NCBI GenBank assembly: GCA_035610835.1
Contig: CM069458.1
Coordinates: 35,768,718-35,832,717, forward strand
Source: Ophiura sarsii
Lineage: Eukaryota; Echinodermata; Ophiuroidea; Amphilepidida; Ophiuridae
DNA length: 64,000 nt
Reading direction: 5' to 3'
The position numbers and the translations under genes are program-made. Positions 10,683 through 22,799 of this stretch are shown here, piece after piece; the first letter of the stretch is position 1; each line of letters begins with the position of its first letter. The notes under the pieces were generated by a model, which searched no databases, was not told the origin of the DNA, and saw only the letters and a list, made by a program, of their open reading frames with translations.

Positions 10683-11482
10683 CAATCAATATTATTATTA
10701 TTATTTATTTCATCACAGTATTGAAGGAAAAAAACCCTTTCGCCCACGCTGACATCAATCTCAGCGTGAGTGACATGCCACGTCAATCACAAAAATAGAC
10801 TTGTGAACATCATCTGCGCATACACACTATTGCGTACATTGTCTGTTAAATACTGATCGTATCCTGGTACTTTGGATGAACAATATTTAACACATTGTTT
10901 TATTGTACCGTCTGGAACCCTGATGAAAATAATAATTAAAGGTATTGTTTTTAGGCTCTGGCTTGTATATGCTGTGTGATCATACATCCCCAGGGAAGAA
11001 GTGCCAATTTTGCATATCAGGGGAGGGGTGGCTAGATTACAATTGATAAGTGCATAATGTCCCTTCACCCATTCTATTCATCATCACTGCCTATAGACTT
11101 GCTCTGGTTGATAAAAACCCACAACCCATTTTGACAGTTTAATTTTGATTAATTAGCCCCGGTTGACGAAAACATGATCACTTCTTTGTTACATTACATT
11201 TTAATCGAGTACAAATTTTAGCGATGGTATTTAATGCCCTTTGTAAATCATGATACGACACATCTCCCATAGAGATAAAGAAATTTAATGAGGTTTGGCG
11301 TCAGAAAATTCTGTTTCTGTAACTAATAAGTTGACCATAAACAGGTCAAACAGGTGATACACAATATTCCATACAAGTAAAACTATGGGTAACAGACTGA
11401 TATGCTTTCTTCAGGTAATTATGCCATCATTTTGTGTGAAGTGGATACATCGTCCATTTTGGTATCCATTAGTGTGTTTTTA

Positions 11483-11732
11483 TTAACCCATACCTAACCG
11501 AGTACTACAAATTACTACGCACAGGTCTTTCTCCAAGCGCACGTGCGGACGGTTTTTCGATGACTTCATATCAACTGAGCCTACATAGTGAGCGCAGTAT
11601 ACTGCGTGAACAAGTACCTGGGAGCCGTGGCTTGCCTATGGGGACCAGGGTTTCGGGTCCAGAGGGTCCCCTGTTCTATCCCCGGTCTGGTTGCGGCGAT
11701 TTATTTGTCTATTTTATTGCGATATCGGTTAA
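11483..11732 (+). mobile_element. TTAA-flanked element with tRNA-like module, family D copy 1
   Basis: It starts TTAACCCATACCTAACC and appears to end CGGTTAA (TTAACC inverted). The head shares GTACTACAAATTACTACG and GTTTTTCGATGA with the copy at 16941-17203. The tRNA-like part covers about 11610-11690, with a B-box-like TGTTCTATCCCCGG. The right end is the weaker boundary. Confidence 0.6.
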
Positions 11733-12057
11733 AAACCTGGTTTGGTTTTTTTTCTTTTCTTTCCAGCTGAAAAAAGTGGTTTTTCGCGAGAGAGATGTAT
11801 TTTATCGCCATCTGATTGCGTGTGGTATCAATGCATGGGCAATTGCCAGCTGTTGACTCCTTTACCATAAACGTCAGTGCACGTTCAGATCGTGCCTACT
11901 TTTGCTTTCCACCAGAAAACGTGTTCAGCCGGAACTATGTGTGTTTACAATGCCGTTCACTGCCGTAAGACATCTTTTTCTAACCGGAAGCATAGGGTAA
12001 AAGGCCTTATATTCCAGGTATTGGTGGGCAAATACCGGTTGAGGTGTGTCAGCCTGC

Positions 12058-12484
12058 TTCGATAATTGCCTCACTCACTTTTCAGCGAAATTGAGCTTTT
12101 TGCATAAATCATGACTTCATCACATTATGCACATGCTGTAATACTACCTAAGTCATTGACCAATCATAAGTGTTGATAAATGCACACAATTTCAATTCTG
12201 CCTTAGTCAGCATTGTGAGTTAGGCAGATTGTAACAATTATGTAAAATGTTTAAAATGGGTCATATTAACTCGTATTAGGCCTATAACAAGCCACATTTC
12301 ACTTAAAGGTATATCCCCAACCTAGAATTATATCCAACAGTTACTGCTCTTGTTGGAATTCACCTTCACTATTCATGGTGCTATTCAACATGCTTCAATA
12401 ATTGCCTAACTCACTTTTCATATTTTTGTTGTTTTCTAAAAACTCGAGAAAAAATGAGTTAGGCAATTATCGAAGCAGGCTGAC
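12058..12484. mobile_element. Inverted-repeat element, GTCAGCCTGCTTCGATAA ends
   Basis: GTCAGCCTGCTTCGATAATT at the left recurs inverted at the right (to 12484) and continues into GCCT.ACTCA. A third, direct copy of the inner part (CTTCAATAATTGCCTAACTC) lies at about 12393 just inside the right arm, so the right end is partly duplicated. Confidence 0.8.
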
Positions 12485-13380
12485 GATATGCTGTCTTTTT
12501 TACTTCAAAAGAACATGTTGCATGTTAGTTATCTTCATTTGTCAATTTTTCCTTAAAATAATATCATATTTTAAGCCTCTCTTCAAATATGTGGGATGAA
12601 AAAATACATTTTCGGGGGGCGAAACTGAAAAATATACCTGCAGCCTCTTCAGTTCTGCAGGTCCCTTTACTGAATTAATGAGCTGATCAATGCAGACAGA
12701 CCAAAAGGTATATTTTGTGAATGAGAATTTCATTTATTTGTTTCTACTTGTGAAAATAGACAATTTGACTTTTTGGTGTCAAAATCTTGGTTATCCGGGA
12801 TAATCGACTAGGAAAAACTGGTTATCCGCCAGTAATTTGGGTCATTTCGGGTGCACGGATTACCGCCATTTCGAACGCGGCTTTTTACACCAGAGCTTCC
12901 ATGAGACGTCTGTCTGTCACAATCTATTATTCATTAAGGACCTGGCAACACTCAATGACACAGCAACGTCACAATCAACGAACCAAAATGGGTGATAAAT
13001 TGTGTACTATGACTGGTTCCATTAATGAATAGCTGCACGGATGGATGACTTTACTGATATCTTTTATTTATGAGAAATATTTTCGAATAATGGAGAGGAA
13101 AATTAATAATCTATAATAAAGAGCAAGTATGACGTTTGGTATGCCAGACGCTGGTAACCATGGAAGGTAAAATGTACAACGGTAACCAAGCAACCAATTT
13201 CAACAATCATGGCACAATTAATATACGTAACCAAATATATAATGTGGCTATTATAAAACATTGAATTCGCACCGAGGATAAAATTGGGGTTATTTTTTAA
13301 TGGTTTTCAGTAGCAAACACCATCGCATTTCACTTTGACATTATTTTTGGGCATTTTATTATTTCTTGCAATATCTTACC

Positions 13381-13601
13381 ATCAGTTCCAAATTGGCGAG
13401 AAATATTCGGCTTTTATCTCGCTGCTCGAAAAAAGTAATCCAAGCGTACAAGCGCGATTATGGCGACATGCACACGGTTTTGGCAGCACGCACGCGTCAC
13501 GCATATGACGCACAGTGCTCTTGTTGCCTTTATACAGGTCCGTGCTCTTCTGTATTCATTAGCTGCCGTAAGGAGGCTTTGCCAATTTGGAACGGATCAA
13601 A
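13381..13601. mobile_element. TIR element, CAGTTCCAAATTGGCGAG family, copy 1
   Basis: TCAGTTCCAAATTGGCGAGA at the left and GCCAATTTGGAACGGAT at the right are inverted. GCTGCCGTAAGGAGGCT and AGAAATATTCGG are shared with 36425-36641. It lies 67 bp from the exon 5 donor. Confidence 0.75.
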
Positions 13602-13668
13602 CTATAGATATATTTAAAAAACTGTCTACAGTGTTAGGTCCAGCCTAACTTCTCCCCCTAGGCCTTAC

Positions 13669-14009
13669 CTTTGCAGCTGATGATATATGTTCCCCATAGA
13701 GATAAGCTATCTGCTCACAGATGCTCCGTAGCACCCGGTTCAACGTCGTAGATTCCGGCGACGCCCCCACAAACCTCACCACACACGCACTATGTGGTAG
13801 CACCTTATCGCAAAGCTTGCTCGCCATGGCGGCCAACGCGCTTTTACCGCTTCCCACGTCTCCGTGGATTATAAGCGGTGCGGTCTTATCACTTTTCAAG
13901 TAATTCTCCGTTTCAGATAAGAGTTCTGATTGGCCACTAAATGTCTCTGTGTGTCTTTGACACTGCAAGGTATGGTGTATTAGTTCTTCGTATAGCCTCG
14001 CATGGATTT
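13669..14009 (-). CDS. NACHT-WD gene, exon 5 (Walker A)
   Basis: The acceptor CACCATACAG/AA and donor AAAG/GTAAGG bound 341 bases, phase 1 in and phase 0 out, coding residues 399-512. After IHARLYEELIHHTLQC comes a FSGQSELL segment, then the P-loop GDVGSGKS (about residues 448-455) with the nucleotide-binding Lys454 and Ser455. A conserved RFVGASPESTTLNRVLRSIC block follows. These are normal features of an intact NACHT ATPase. The true exon extends upstream of the first in-frame Met at 13968, as the acceptor and reading frame show. Confidence 0.92.
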
Positions 14010-14437
14010 CTGTATGGTGAGAAAGTCAAGGGAAAATAAGCATTAGAATCCTGAGATAGCATAAACTCTTTTTTAAACATTTTTAAGACAACCGGTACAA
14101 TATAAAAATAAAAAGCTGAGTAAACAACATATATGACAATTTCATTTAATCACAACAACCCTTTGTGTCCTGCATAGTGCATTCATCACATTAAAAAGCG
14201 AGTGAGAAGAACTAATTTCAAACAGTCTGATGAAGTACTCAGTTGGTCTCCCAACTAAAAACACTATTTCTTTCATGACTTAAAAGTCATGCATGGCCAC
14301 TTCCTGGCCTGGTCGTCATCACTGCTTTTTATAAACCCTAACACTTTTGGGACAGAAATGCTAAAAAACTATCAGGGGGTGGAAATGAGAATGAAATTTA
14401 GTAGGAAAAAACAGACTTGCCGGTATATGGAATACAT

Positions 14438-14539
14438 TGTCTCAGTCCTCTCGGCCAGGGGGTCACACGCCCGTTATTAACAATTTCGTGTGCATTTATC
14501 ACTTGCCGTGAGCCCCCGGCGAGATAGACTGAGGCGACA
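14438..14539. mobile_element. Small inverted-repeat element
   Basis: TTGTCTCAGTCCTCTCGGCC pairs with CGGCGAGATAGACTGAGGCG, with GGGG.TCAC matches further in. About 100 bp, G+C-richer than its surroundings. Confidence 0.6.
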
Positions 14540-14831
14540 TGTGCTGCCAGCATGGTTTTCAAATGGGATTTCATGGGTTCAGGGCTGTAATAGGTTAATG
14601 TGTTTGTGCTGTTTACTACCACAAACTGTAATTAGCTCTTCAGACTATCTCTGACATATCATCAATTCCTGATTTCTTTATTACTTAGGCCAAGGTATTG
14701 CAGACGACGTCAGAGGCATACATTTCCAACATAGATCTTGAGGGTTTAGCGCAACAAGGCTCCATCTGTTATAGCTCCCAGATGTTATCATATGTGGTAA
14801 TCCAAGGTGACCCCTTGATATAAACTAAAAG

Positions 14832-14915
14832 TAACACATGGCAGCTATAGCAGATAGGCACACTTGCATCTCAGTTATGTGAAAAAGCAGTATCTACAAT
14901 AGCTGCCACATGTTA
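14832..14915. mobile_element. Foldback element with GGCAGCTAT motif
   Basis: TAACACATGGCAGCTATAGC and, inverted, TAACATGTGGCAGCTATTGT form about 25-bp arms. The GGCAGCTAT motif recurs in hairpins near 5822-5990 and at about 19110, suggesting an old dispersed family. Confidence 0.7.
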
Positions 14916-15010
14916 AGGGTGCTTTAAGATGTACCCTTGAGAGAACGCAATATCACAAAATGGCAGCCATTGCGGATAGGACCGATCTTCCTACTTAAAC
15001 TTATACTTAC

Positions 15011-15394
15011 TGTTTGCCATGACCTCCTCCTCCTGCCTCTCAGTGATGGCTTTATCAATCATTTCCTCCACCATCTTTTGTGTCTTCGTGCACAGTTCAT
15101 CTACATACTGAGCGTGAGATGAGATACCGTCTGGATCCAGTCCTTTCGGACTCCACGTGATGTCAAACTTGAGAAAGCAACCCTCGTTCACTTTACCCGC
15201 CAGTCTCTTTGTCAACTGGCTAAGCTGTTCTTGTGATAGCGTGTCGATCTCATTGTTCTCTGGCAGAAGGTCGATGTGATTTGCGGCCGTCTCGTCGTTG
15301 GCGTCGATTCTAGAGAGTCTTCTGTGAAGCCAGATTACGGCGTCGCTTTGACTCTGTGGACAGAATACACCTTCCTCGACCTCCATTTCTATCA
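15011..15394 (-). CDS. NACHT-WD gene, exon 4 (linker before NACHT)
   Basis: The acceptor TTTCCACAG/TG and donor A/GTAAGT bound 384 bases, phase 1 in and phase 1 out, coding residues 271-398. The content is mostly helical and acidic, with a VIWLHRRL helix, a FDITWSPKGLDP segment and a Glu-rich helix ending EEEVMAN. In NWD proteins this region links the N-terminal domain to the NACHT module. No catalytic motif is visible. Confidence 0.87.
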
Positions 15395-16023
15395 CTGTGG
15401 AAACGGAAATGAAAAAACAACAACAATGTGTCAGTTAGGGTCAGTCAGCAGGCATGCTTTTGGATTTTGTCCCTAAATATTTCAGGATTTTTTTGGGGAA
15501 TTAAAAAAAAATCAAAAATCAAAAATGTTTTTAAAAAGTGTTCCTCCCCTCGCTTTAAGGGAGTGCTTTGTAACACAATACCAAGTGTTTTTGCACCTTC
15601 TCGTTCCATTATTTAGCTCCCATCACGGAGGTTGATGTATTGAAAATCTATTGGAATTTCTTCACAAAACATAGTTAAATACCATACACAAGCCTGTCAT
15701 GACAAGCACATTTTTAAATATATAAACTTAAACATATATTCCGAACCGTCACTGAACATCAATGTTTTTGACATACATGTACAATCTTTCATTTATAAAA
15801 CATATTATGCAGCAGTTGTTTTAGAGAATTAGTACAAATTGTAGAGTAAAAATATACAGAAAATTCTAGGGCAAATTCTCTTTTCCGTTTTCCTCCAACA
15901 CTGATGTGCCAGCCCTGATTTCGGCAGGTGTAAAAGTGCAGATACGATAACACAAAATGCCATGAATATTTCTGCCAATTGCTGAGGGTATCATGTTTAA
16001 TGCAAAGGCCAGTAACCCACTAC

Positions 16024-16235
16024 TACTGTAAAAGTGGACATTTTCGTGCCACATCAATTTTCGCTTTCGCGCTAAAAACCAGATACTGTGAAAAATAATA
16101 CCACACAAATATATTTATTTTGAGTATAGGTGTATGTGACGAAGCTACAAATTGCGAATTTAAAAACATGCCAAACAGTTGAAAATCGGCAAATTGCAGA
16201 AAATTAAGTGCACGAAAATGAGCACTTTTACAGTA
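16024..16235. mobile_element. TACTGTAAAAG-family miniature element, copy 2
   Basis: TACTGTAAAAGTGGACATTT at the left and GAGCACTTTTACAGTA at the right are inverted ends. The body contains TTTTCGTGC and TTCGCGCT stretches. 212 bp, non-coding. Confidence 0.85.
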
Positions 16236-16359
16236 CATGCACAACCTACGAGTTGCTTGTAACAGCACTATCATTTGATACAAATTCTAGATTCTATGTA
16301 GCTTGGGAAACATGATGAAATGCTAACATTTCTTCTTTTTATCTTTTTCTAAAGGTAAT

Positions 16360-16584
16360 TACTGTAAAAGTGAACATTTTTGTGCGATTAATTTTTCGCG
16401 CTTTGCCAAATTTCAACTGTTTCGCATGTTTTTAAATTCACGATTTGTAGCTTCATCACATAGACCTATTATACGCAAATGAAATATATTTGTGTGTTTA
16501 ACTGTGTTATTATTTTCATGGTAGCTCCTTCGAGCTTGAAAAGCGCAAAAATATATGTAGCGCAAAGTTCTCTACTTTTTACAT
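16360..16584. mobile_element. TACTGTAAAAG-family miniature element, copy 3
   Basis: It starts TACTGTAAAAGTGAACATTT and runs through TTTTTCGCGCTTTGCC and CACATAGACCTA, to a degraded right end CTACTTTTTACA. It lies 124 bp from copy 2. Confidence 0.75.
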
Positions 16585-16940
16585 TATTTGGATGATAACC
16601 TGATCTCCTGTTTCAATATTTCACTCGAGAATAACAAATTATGCTCTGCAAGTATTTCACTAACTTTTTTTCCCATTTATGATACAAATGGGACAATTTT
16701 TTTCAATACATCATTATCATTATAATCACTCTTATTGAATACTATCCTTACCAATATTGATTCAGCAATCATTCAAACATATACGGGGAAAAACAGAGAG
16801 AAAAAGTACAGGGTTTGTACCTAAAAATTGGTTAAATACAAAGGTACAATACACACAGAAGGATTTTAGCTTAGCTTCCCATGCATGTTTGACACACATT
16901 GTTAGGAATGTGATATAACACTTTGGTACCAGAATGTCCC

Positions 16941-17203
16941 ATAACCCTAACCCCCGAGGCACCTTTTCCTAAGATTTTGCGGCCAAATAGCGAGGAGACA
17001 AAAGTGCCTCCGCGCCCCCCTGGGCTCGAACCCCGGACCCCTGGGTTCAGAGGCAGACAGGCCACACGGGGAAACCATACATGGAGGAGTATATTCCGCC
17101 ATGTATACCCTGGGGACATTATTTCATCGAAAAACTGCTAAGCCGGGTGACACAAGCACACCGCATCATAGTAATTCGTAGTCCTCAAGAGTGTTCGGGT
17201 TAA
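16941..17203 (-). mobile_element. TTAA-flanked element with tRNA-like module, family D copy 2
   Basis: Plus-strand ends are ATAACCCTAACCCC and GTTCGGGTTAAC. On minus it reads TTAACCCGAACAC, then GACTACGAATTACTA and GTTTTTCGATGA as in the 11483 copy, followed by a tRNA-like block with B-box CCGGGGTTCGAGCCC at about 17018-17032. The length, 263 bp, matches its relatives. Confidence 0.72.
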
Positions 17204-17348
17204 CTTATATAATCATGATATCATTAACTCAATAGTCATATTTCCCTCATTGCGCCTCATTTACTCGTGTTGGGTCACATATATGCATCTGTGATTAACA
17301 TTTGAATGGACAAATGCATTATTCTTAAAGCTTTGTTCCATGTATTAA

Positions 17349-17491
17349 ATCAATGCAAATGTTAACTAAACAATCAGTATAAATGTTAACTACTGCTAAA
17401 AGAAATCAGTGCAAATGTTAACTACTGAAAAAAGAAATCAGTGCAAATGTTAACTACTGCAAAACATTAGTACAAACGTTAACTACTGATA
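17349..17491. repeat. Short tandem array, ATCAGTGCAAATGTTAACTACTG
   Basis: Five imperfect copies of a roughly 28-36-bp unit centred on AAATGTTAACTACTG. Confidence 0.85.
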
Positions 17492-18932
17492 AAATATCTC
17501 CCCAGGGCCTGGATTCCACATTATTGATTACACATGAAATAATGACACTGACTTACATATTTGCCAGGTGTTGACCGATATACAAGAACAATCTGGTAAT
17601 TAATTCAGCCTTATAGCTAACATACACCTCTGACATACAGGTTGTGCGTCTCTTGACATTTACAAAGATTTGATGAACTCTCCACTAAATTGATTATATT
17701 AACCCGCAAAAATTCTGAAAAGAGTCCGTGACATTTGCTTCATAATTTAAAGTCTGACCGACATGGTAAACTAAACATATATTCATGGAGCTTCAGAGAA
17801 ATGAAAAAAGCGGTCCTGCTTCAAACGGACGGTAAATGGTTATATTGGCGCCCGTCTGTCAGTGTAATGCTATAATTGATAATGCTAGTAATGCTTTGAT
17901 GTGCTTTTTAGATATTTACTTTTACCCGAAGACAAAATTCCACAGATTTCATGAATGGTACCGGACAGGGCTCAAAATAGACAGGGCGACGGCAATTAGC
18001 CCCCAGTTTTCACAAAATAGCCCCCTGAAAAATGTTGGCCTATGGTAAAGTGTACTAAGGGGCGATTTTTGGCCAAAAAGTATTTTAACCCCTGGAAGAA
18101 AATATATGCATATTTCTTCTCAGTTATGTCCTTTTATTTTAGGGAATGGTTACAAATGTACATAGACATGGAGCTATTGTCGATATTATAGTGATATTCT
18201 TTATATCACAGACCTTAATTTTGTGGCAACGATCAGCATGATATTTTGTTCCATAAAATGTTGATGCAATGTCAATATCAAGATCGCACTGGCATAGGTA
18301 CTCATGTGATCAACAATGAATCTCCCCGCGATGGCACAGTAAGTAACACATCTTCCTGTTCCTATCGTACTTCCAGATGGGATGAAATAAGCTGAGTCTG
18401 CTTGAACTATGTCTTGCTTTCCTAAAGGAAACAATCTGATACAACAAACAGCCTACAACCCGCGAAAAAGAAACTTCTGTTATTTTACGTTATTATTCGC
18501 CGCGTTAAAAGTATGCAAATGAAAATTACAAGTCTATATTCAAAGAATAGTGGAGGCGTTCCCCTTCACCTGTCTACTTCCCCTTCCCCACTGATCAATG
18601 TTGGGTCTAATTACAGTCAGTGTCATATAATACTATGGACATAATTCCAATAATGCGTGCAAACTTACGTGTGAGCATAATGCGTAAACCTTGAAGTGCG
18701 TTCCTGACGCTTTCAAAAAATGACCACGTATTCTGATTGGTTGATCGTGAAATCATCATGTGCATGCATGCATGCATAGTTCTTCGCGAATTTCATGCAT
18801 CTGGAAGCAGCTCCACGAACAACAACAAAACATGGTCGCATGAAATAGCTTGAATTTCGTCCATAGCATTATGACAGTGATTATACTTGGTTGCGGAAGA
18901 AACAACTTCGATCAACATTTATTTTTTTGTTT

Positions 18933-18955
18933 GGGGGGGGGGGGGGGGGGGGGGG
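18933..18955. repeat. 23-base poly-G run
   Basis: An uninterrupted G-run in intron 3, about 180 bp from the exon 3 donor. Confidence 0.95.
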
Positions 18956-19135
18956 ACGACGACGGACGGGGAGACGGGGGTATTAGATCAACTGTACCGA
19001 AGTGTGCCAACAGTTATTACCTGGATTGTAGTCTATGTGGTGTGCCACAACTGAACTTATTAAAACAAAATAGCTCAAAAATAGCTGCCCCGAACTCACA
19101 GTTCTCAAGGCAGCTATATTATACCCCTCACTTAC

Positions 19136-19391
19136 CCGATGCTAGATACCTCTCCTTTTCTTCCTTTCCCCATGAACTCCTCAAGATTTCACAGATTGTC
19201 TCCGCATCCTTGTTCTCCTGGCTATCCAGTAGTATATACACAGGTGGGACTGCATTGGAGTCTAGCTTATAGTGCTCTAGAAGGAGTTCTTTGTCCGATT
19301 GGTCCTCCACTTTCTTGAGAAGTCTGTCTAACGCCGAGGCCAAGATGCGACTAGGACACACCATACGTTCATATTTCATGTTGAGGAATGA
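19136..19391 (-). CDS. NACHT-WD gene, exon 3
   Basis: The acceptor TCTCTTTACAG/TCA and donor G/GTAAGT bound 256 bases, phase 0 in and phase 1 out, coding residues 186-270 plus one base. The exon continues the domain directly after GPNF with SFLNMKYE, then a helical stretch and NAVPPVYILLD, which matches the layout of NWD1/NWD2 (a Lys-Tyr motif, then a Val-Pro-containing block). It ends in a Lys/Glu-rich helix. Confidence 0.88.
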
Positions 19392-19543
19392 CTGTAAAGA
19401 GAAAGATAGGAAATTAAAAATGGAGTCCATTCTATCGCAGGAGAGAAAAACATTTATATTGGTCTGGAACTGTTGTCATGTTGAAGACTGTTTACAGAGG
19501 GCGTCAGTTTATGTTTAGTTTCCTGATTACTGTATAAGCCAAT

Positions 19544-19786
19544 ATATCGAGGGCTCATAAACACAAGGCCTCATCTCCATTTTTTTCAAAACTGAGATTT
19601 TGATATAAAAATTTTCAGAAAGAATTACTCTTTCCAGTAACACATAGCCCTATCTCCATAATACAACCCCTTTTCAAAGTTATAGCCAGTATTATGAGGC
19701 CTCATCTTCGTCTCCCCAATGTGTTTAAAAATCTTCAATAGTTTTTTTTCAAAATGGTCAAAATGTGTTTCTGAGCCCTCGATATG
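19544..19786. mobile_element. TIR element, ATATCGAGGGCTC ends
   Basis: ATATCGAGGGCTCATAAACA at the left and GTTTCTGAGCCCTCGATAT at the right are inverted. The body has two GCCTCATCT blocks, in direct orientation at about 19569 and 19700. It starts about 150 bp upstream of the exon 3 acceptor. Confidence 0.8.
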
Positions 19787-20059
19787 TGTATAAGGGTATG
19801 TTTGTGACTTCAAATACTACTGACCATTTTTGTGGATGTTAAATTAAAAATTGATCAAATTTGTGACATTCAATTTTTCATTAAAATGTCTTGATTTAAA
19901 CATTTTTCTGGGTCTATCATTTTAGAGGTTCATATCGATCGGCAAAAATATGCAAATCATCACAGAATCACATTTATTTTGGGGCCTTAAAATTTTACTG
20001 ACCATTTTTGATGGATTTTAATTCACAATTGTTCGCATTTGTTACGAATCTCATTTAGA

Positions 20060-20173
20060 GCAGCTTGGTGCTAAGCATAGATGAAAGGAACCGACAATTT
20101 GGAACCCGGTAGTATATATTTTACCAAATAAATCGTATTGGAAACTGGAAACCAATGCTTAGCACCAAGCTGC
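20060..20173. mobile_element. 114-bp foldback element
   Basis: Perfect 19-bp ends: GCAGCTTGGTGCTAAGCAT and its inverse at 20155-20173. No second copy seen in this window. Confidence 0.8.
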
Positions 20174-20400
20174 CGGAAGCTGGATTCATTTGTTACATTG
20201 AATTTGATTAAAAATGTATTGATTTTAACATTTTTGTGGGTTATCGATTTCACAGGTTCATATCGATCTGCGAAATATGAAATAATAAAAATTAAATGAC
20301 ACATCCATCTGCAAAATACATACTTATTTGTATTCAATGTCTCTTCTTTGGTGGGACAGACAAACAGCAAAATTGCTCGCCTCTATCCCTTTCATTTTAA

Positions 20401-20756
20401 CCCGGGGGGGAGGGGGTACTCGGATTTAGTTTGGTCGGGGGTGTGCCGCTGGAGTTCCAAACCCATACCCATTTTTAGGGGTGATTTTGGAAAAATCGGT
20501 ACCCATTTTTAGGGTTTTGCTTCATTTTAGACCAATTTTTCGCAAAATTATTGGAAAAATAGACCGAATTTTTGCGAATTTTCGCGAAAATAGACAAAAA
20601 TGCCGCGAAAATAGACCCATTTGTATAAAGTGACCCTATTATTAGTGATTTCCAGCACAAAATCATACCCCATGTTTAGGGATTTTGTGCCCAAAAACCT
20701 ACCCATTAGAGCAGCACACCCCCGTATACCGTCTAAGGCGAGTACCCCCCACCGGG
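20401..20756. mobile_element. G-rich-ended TIR element
   Basis: CCCGGGGGGGAGGGGGTACT and, inverted, CCCGGTGGGGGGTACTCGCC are matching ends, and a second block GGGGGTGTGC lies inside both arms. The body repeats CCCATTTTTAGGG-type words. 356 bp. Confidence 0.82.
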
Positions 20757-21139
20757 CTTGTCTCTATCCCTTTCATTTTAAGTAATTACAAGAAATTATA
20801 TTTTATATTCTAAAGGTATCACTTTCCTAATGCTCCATTTGAATAAAGAGGCACAGCTCAACTACATAATGAAGATACATTTAGTAAATGTATAGATTAT
20901 CAATATCATGTGCACATTAAATTCATTAATATCAATAATAATGCACACATTAAATCCATTAAGCATGAAAGTGCTTTTGTACCTCAGGCGTCATTCATGA
21001 TTATCAAGTTCATTGAATGACACAACTGAACGGATTTTTATTTTGTTTATACTGGCAGCGCTATAAGTGAATTAAACGAGAGCATCAATGATGCAGAAGC
21101 TCAGCTAGCGACAAGCTATAAATTTCATGTATCCATTAG

Positions 21140-21492
21140 CAGGGGTCGCATTCTGACACGTCTGCGAGTCCTAGACCTCTCACTTTCTTGTAGTGACGCG
21201 TCAGATCTCTAATTGGAAAGACTGCGAGTCCCGATCAAAATTGAAGGGACCCCTTAAAATTGACGATGTATGGAAATGGAAACCTTAAGAAATTCTGTAA
21301 ATTACATATCCATCCTTTGCTCACAATATAAATTCATTAAAACTGTCCGTAAAAATGTAAAATTTTCAAATACCCAAACTTCAGGACCCCTCAATTTTGT
21401 TGGGGACCCCTTAAATTTGTTTTTTTGAAGTCCTACAGGGTCCTGAAAAAAGTCATGAGACCTATTACATTTTTGATCCAGCGCTATCCCTG
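21140..21492. mobile_element. Non-autonomous hAT-type element with 8-bp TSD
   Basis: It starts CAGGGGTCGC and ends AGCGCTATCCCTG, the CAGGG-type ends of hAT elements. The 8-bp direct repeat TCCATTAG stands directly on both sides (21132-21139 and 21493-21500), the hAT target duplication length. The 353-bp interior has no transposase. Confidence 0.92.
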
Positions 21493-22799
21493 TCCATTAG
21501 TGACAAGCTGTCAATTTCATGTATTGGATAGATTAGGTCCATAATGTATTGGTTGAGCTATGAGTGTTTTCTTTAAAAATATTTTTAAAACTCAGTAAAT
21601 CACCCAATTTTATCATTATAAAGTTTTGGATCCAATGTCATTCACACTTGAACAGCTCAAAACATAATAATGTATGCACAAAAATTATCATTTTTTATAT
21701 GTTTACCGCTTATTTTACAACTTGACCTCAGATGACATTTGACCATAAAAGGTGACCTTAATAGGTGACCTTTGACATATGAATGATTAAATAAATAATT
21801 AGACACAAAAAACAATGTAAATAAACCTCAAATACATCATTTTAGGACTCTGATGAGCTTTTACATTGCCTCTAGATTTTATAGTCTGTTATATCCAGTA
21901 CCCACTGGCATGACTGGCTTGGTAAATTAAATTATGCCTACCTACACTGGCGAATTCTGCAACTTTTCAGCATTTTACTCAGAACTTTCAATGGATATTT
22001 CAACTTAATGTGCACTTTTTAATTCTGCCGATCCCCAAGGATAGTTTAGGGGGCAATGTCTTGCTACACGTCCCGTAACTCAAGTGCGCATGCTCAAACC
22101 AATTAAAATATGTTGTAGCTATACACAATTTATTCTTTATCGTTATAGTAAGTGTACATACTTCAATCTCGTTGGTTAACACGTATGAAATCTGATCCAT
22201 ATCGTGTAAACAACAAGTCAAACCACACGATATATTCCCATATCGTCGATTAACTGCGTTACCAGATGGTGCGAAATGATATTACGTGTAAAGCGATTGC
22301 TTTGCGTCTGTGGAAGAGTTGCTTAAAATACGAATAAAATGGCGGATGATTTAAATGCAACCGAGTCGATTTCTGTTACATTCTGAGGCCGAAATATACC
22401 GCAAAAAGGTCTAACCCACGCCATAAAATAAATGATCTGCATGTTACCTAACCAGACATGTTTTGGGCCATATCACATTCGGCATGCGGCCTCATGTGAT
22501 ATGACATGCCAAACCATAGGTATTTTTCCGTATTGTGTGAACATGCAGGGGATAACTAATAGTACGGGACGTGAGGCAAGATATAGCCGTTTAGGGAGTG
22601 TTCAGAAATACTTGGGGCCTGGGGGGTGGCCAACTTGCAGTTTTGGGTTTCTGAACTTTTTTGACGTAGCTAGGTTATTCATATTGGGGGCGAGAAATGA
22701 GAAAGAACCAACAAGACTTTTGTGAGTCAAGAACTGTGCAATTTTTTTTGACTTTACACCTACTTTTGGAACGATTGAGGTACATTTTTGCCCCGGTGG

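Larger units (their letters stand above)
7765..13668 (-). other. Intron 5 (5.9 kb)
   Basis: It contains a 21-base poly-G run (7974-7994), a 2.06-kb TIR-bounded block (8176-10237), a hairpin element (10566-10682), a tRNA-like element (11483-11732), an inverted-repeat element (12058-12484) and a TIR element (13381-13601). 10690-11480 and 12500-13380 are otherwise featureless AT-rich sequence with no supported gene. Confidence 0.7.
14010..15010 (-). other. Intron 4 (1.0 kb)
   Basis: The shortest intron. It holds two foldback elements (14438-14539 and 14832-14915), the second related to GGCAGCTAT-type hairpins elsewhere in the window. No coding signal. Confidence 0.7.
15395..19135 (-). other. 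Intron 3 (3.7 kb)
   Basis: It contains two TACTGTAAAAG-family elements, a tRNA-like element (16941-17203), a short tandem array (17349-17491) and a 23-base poly-G run (18933-18955). 15395-16020 and 17500-18900 show nothing I can support. Confidence 0.65.
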
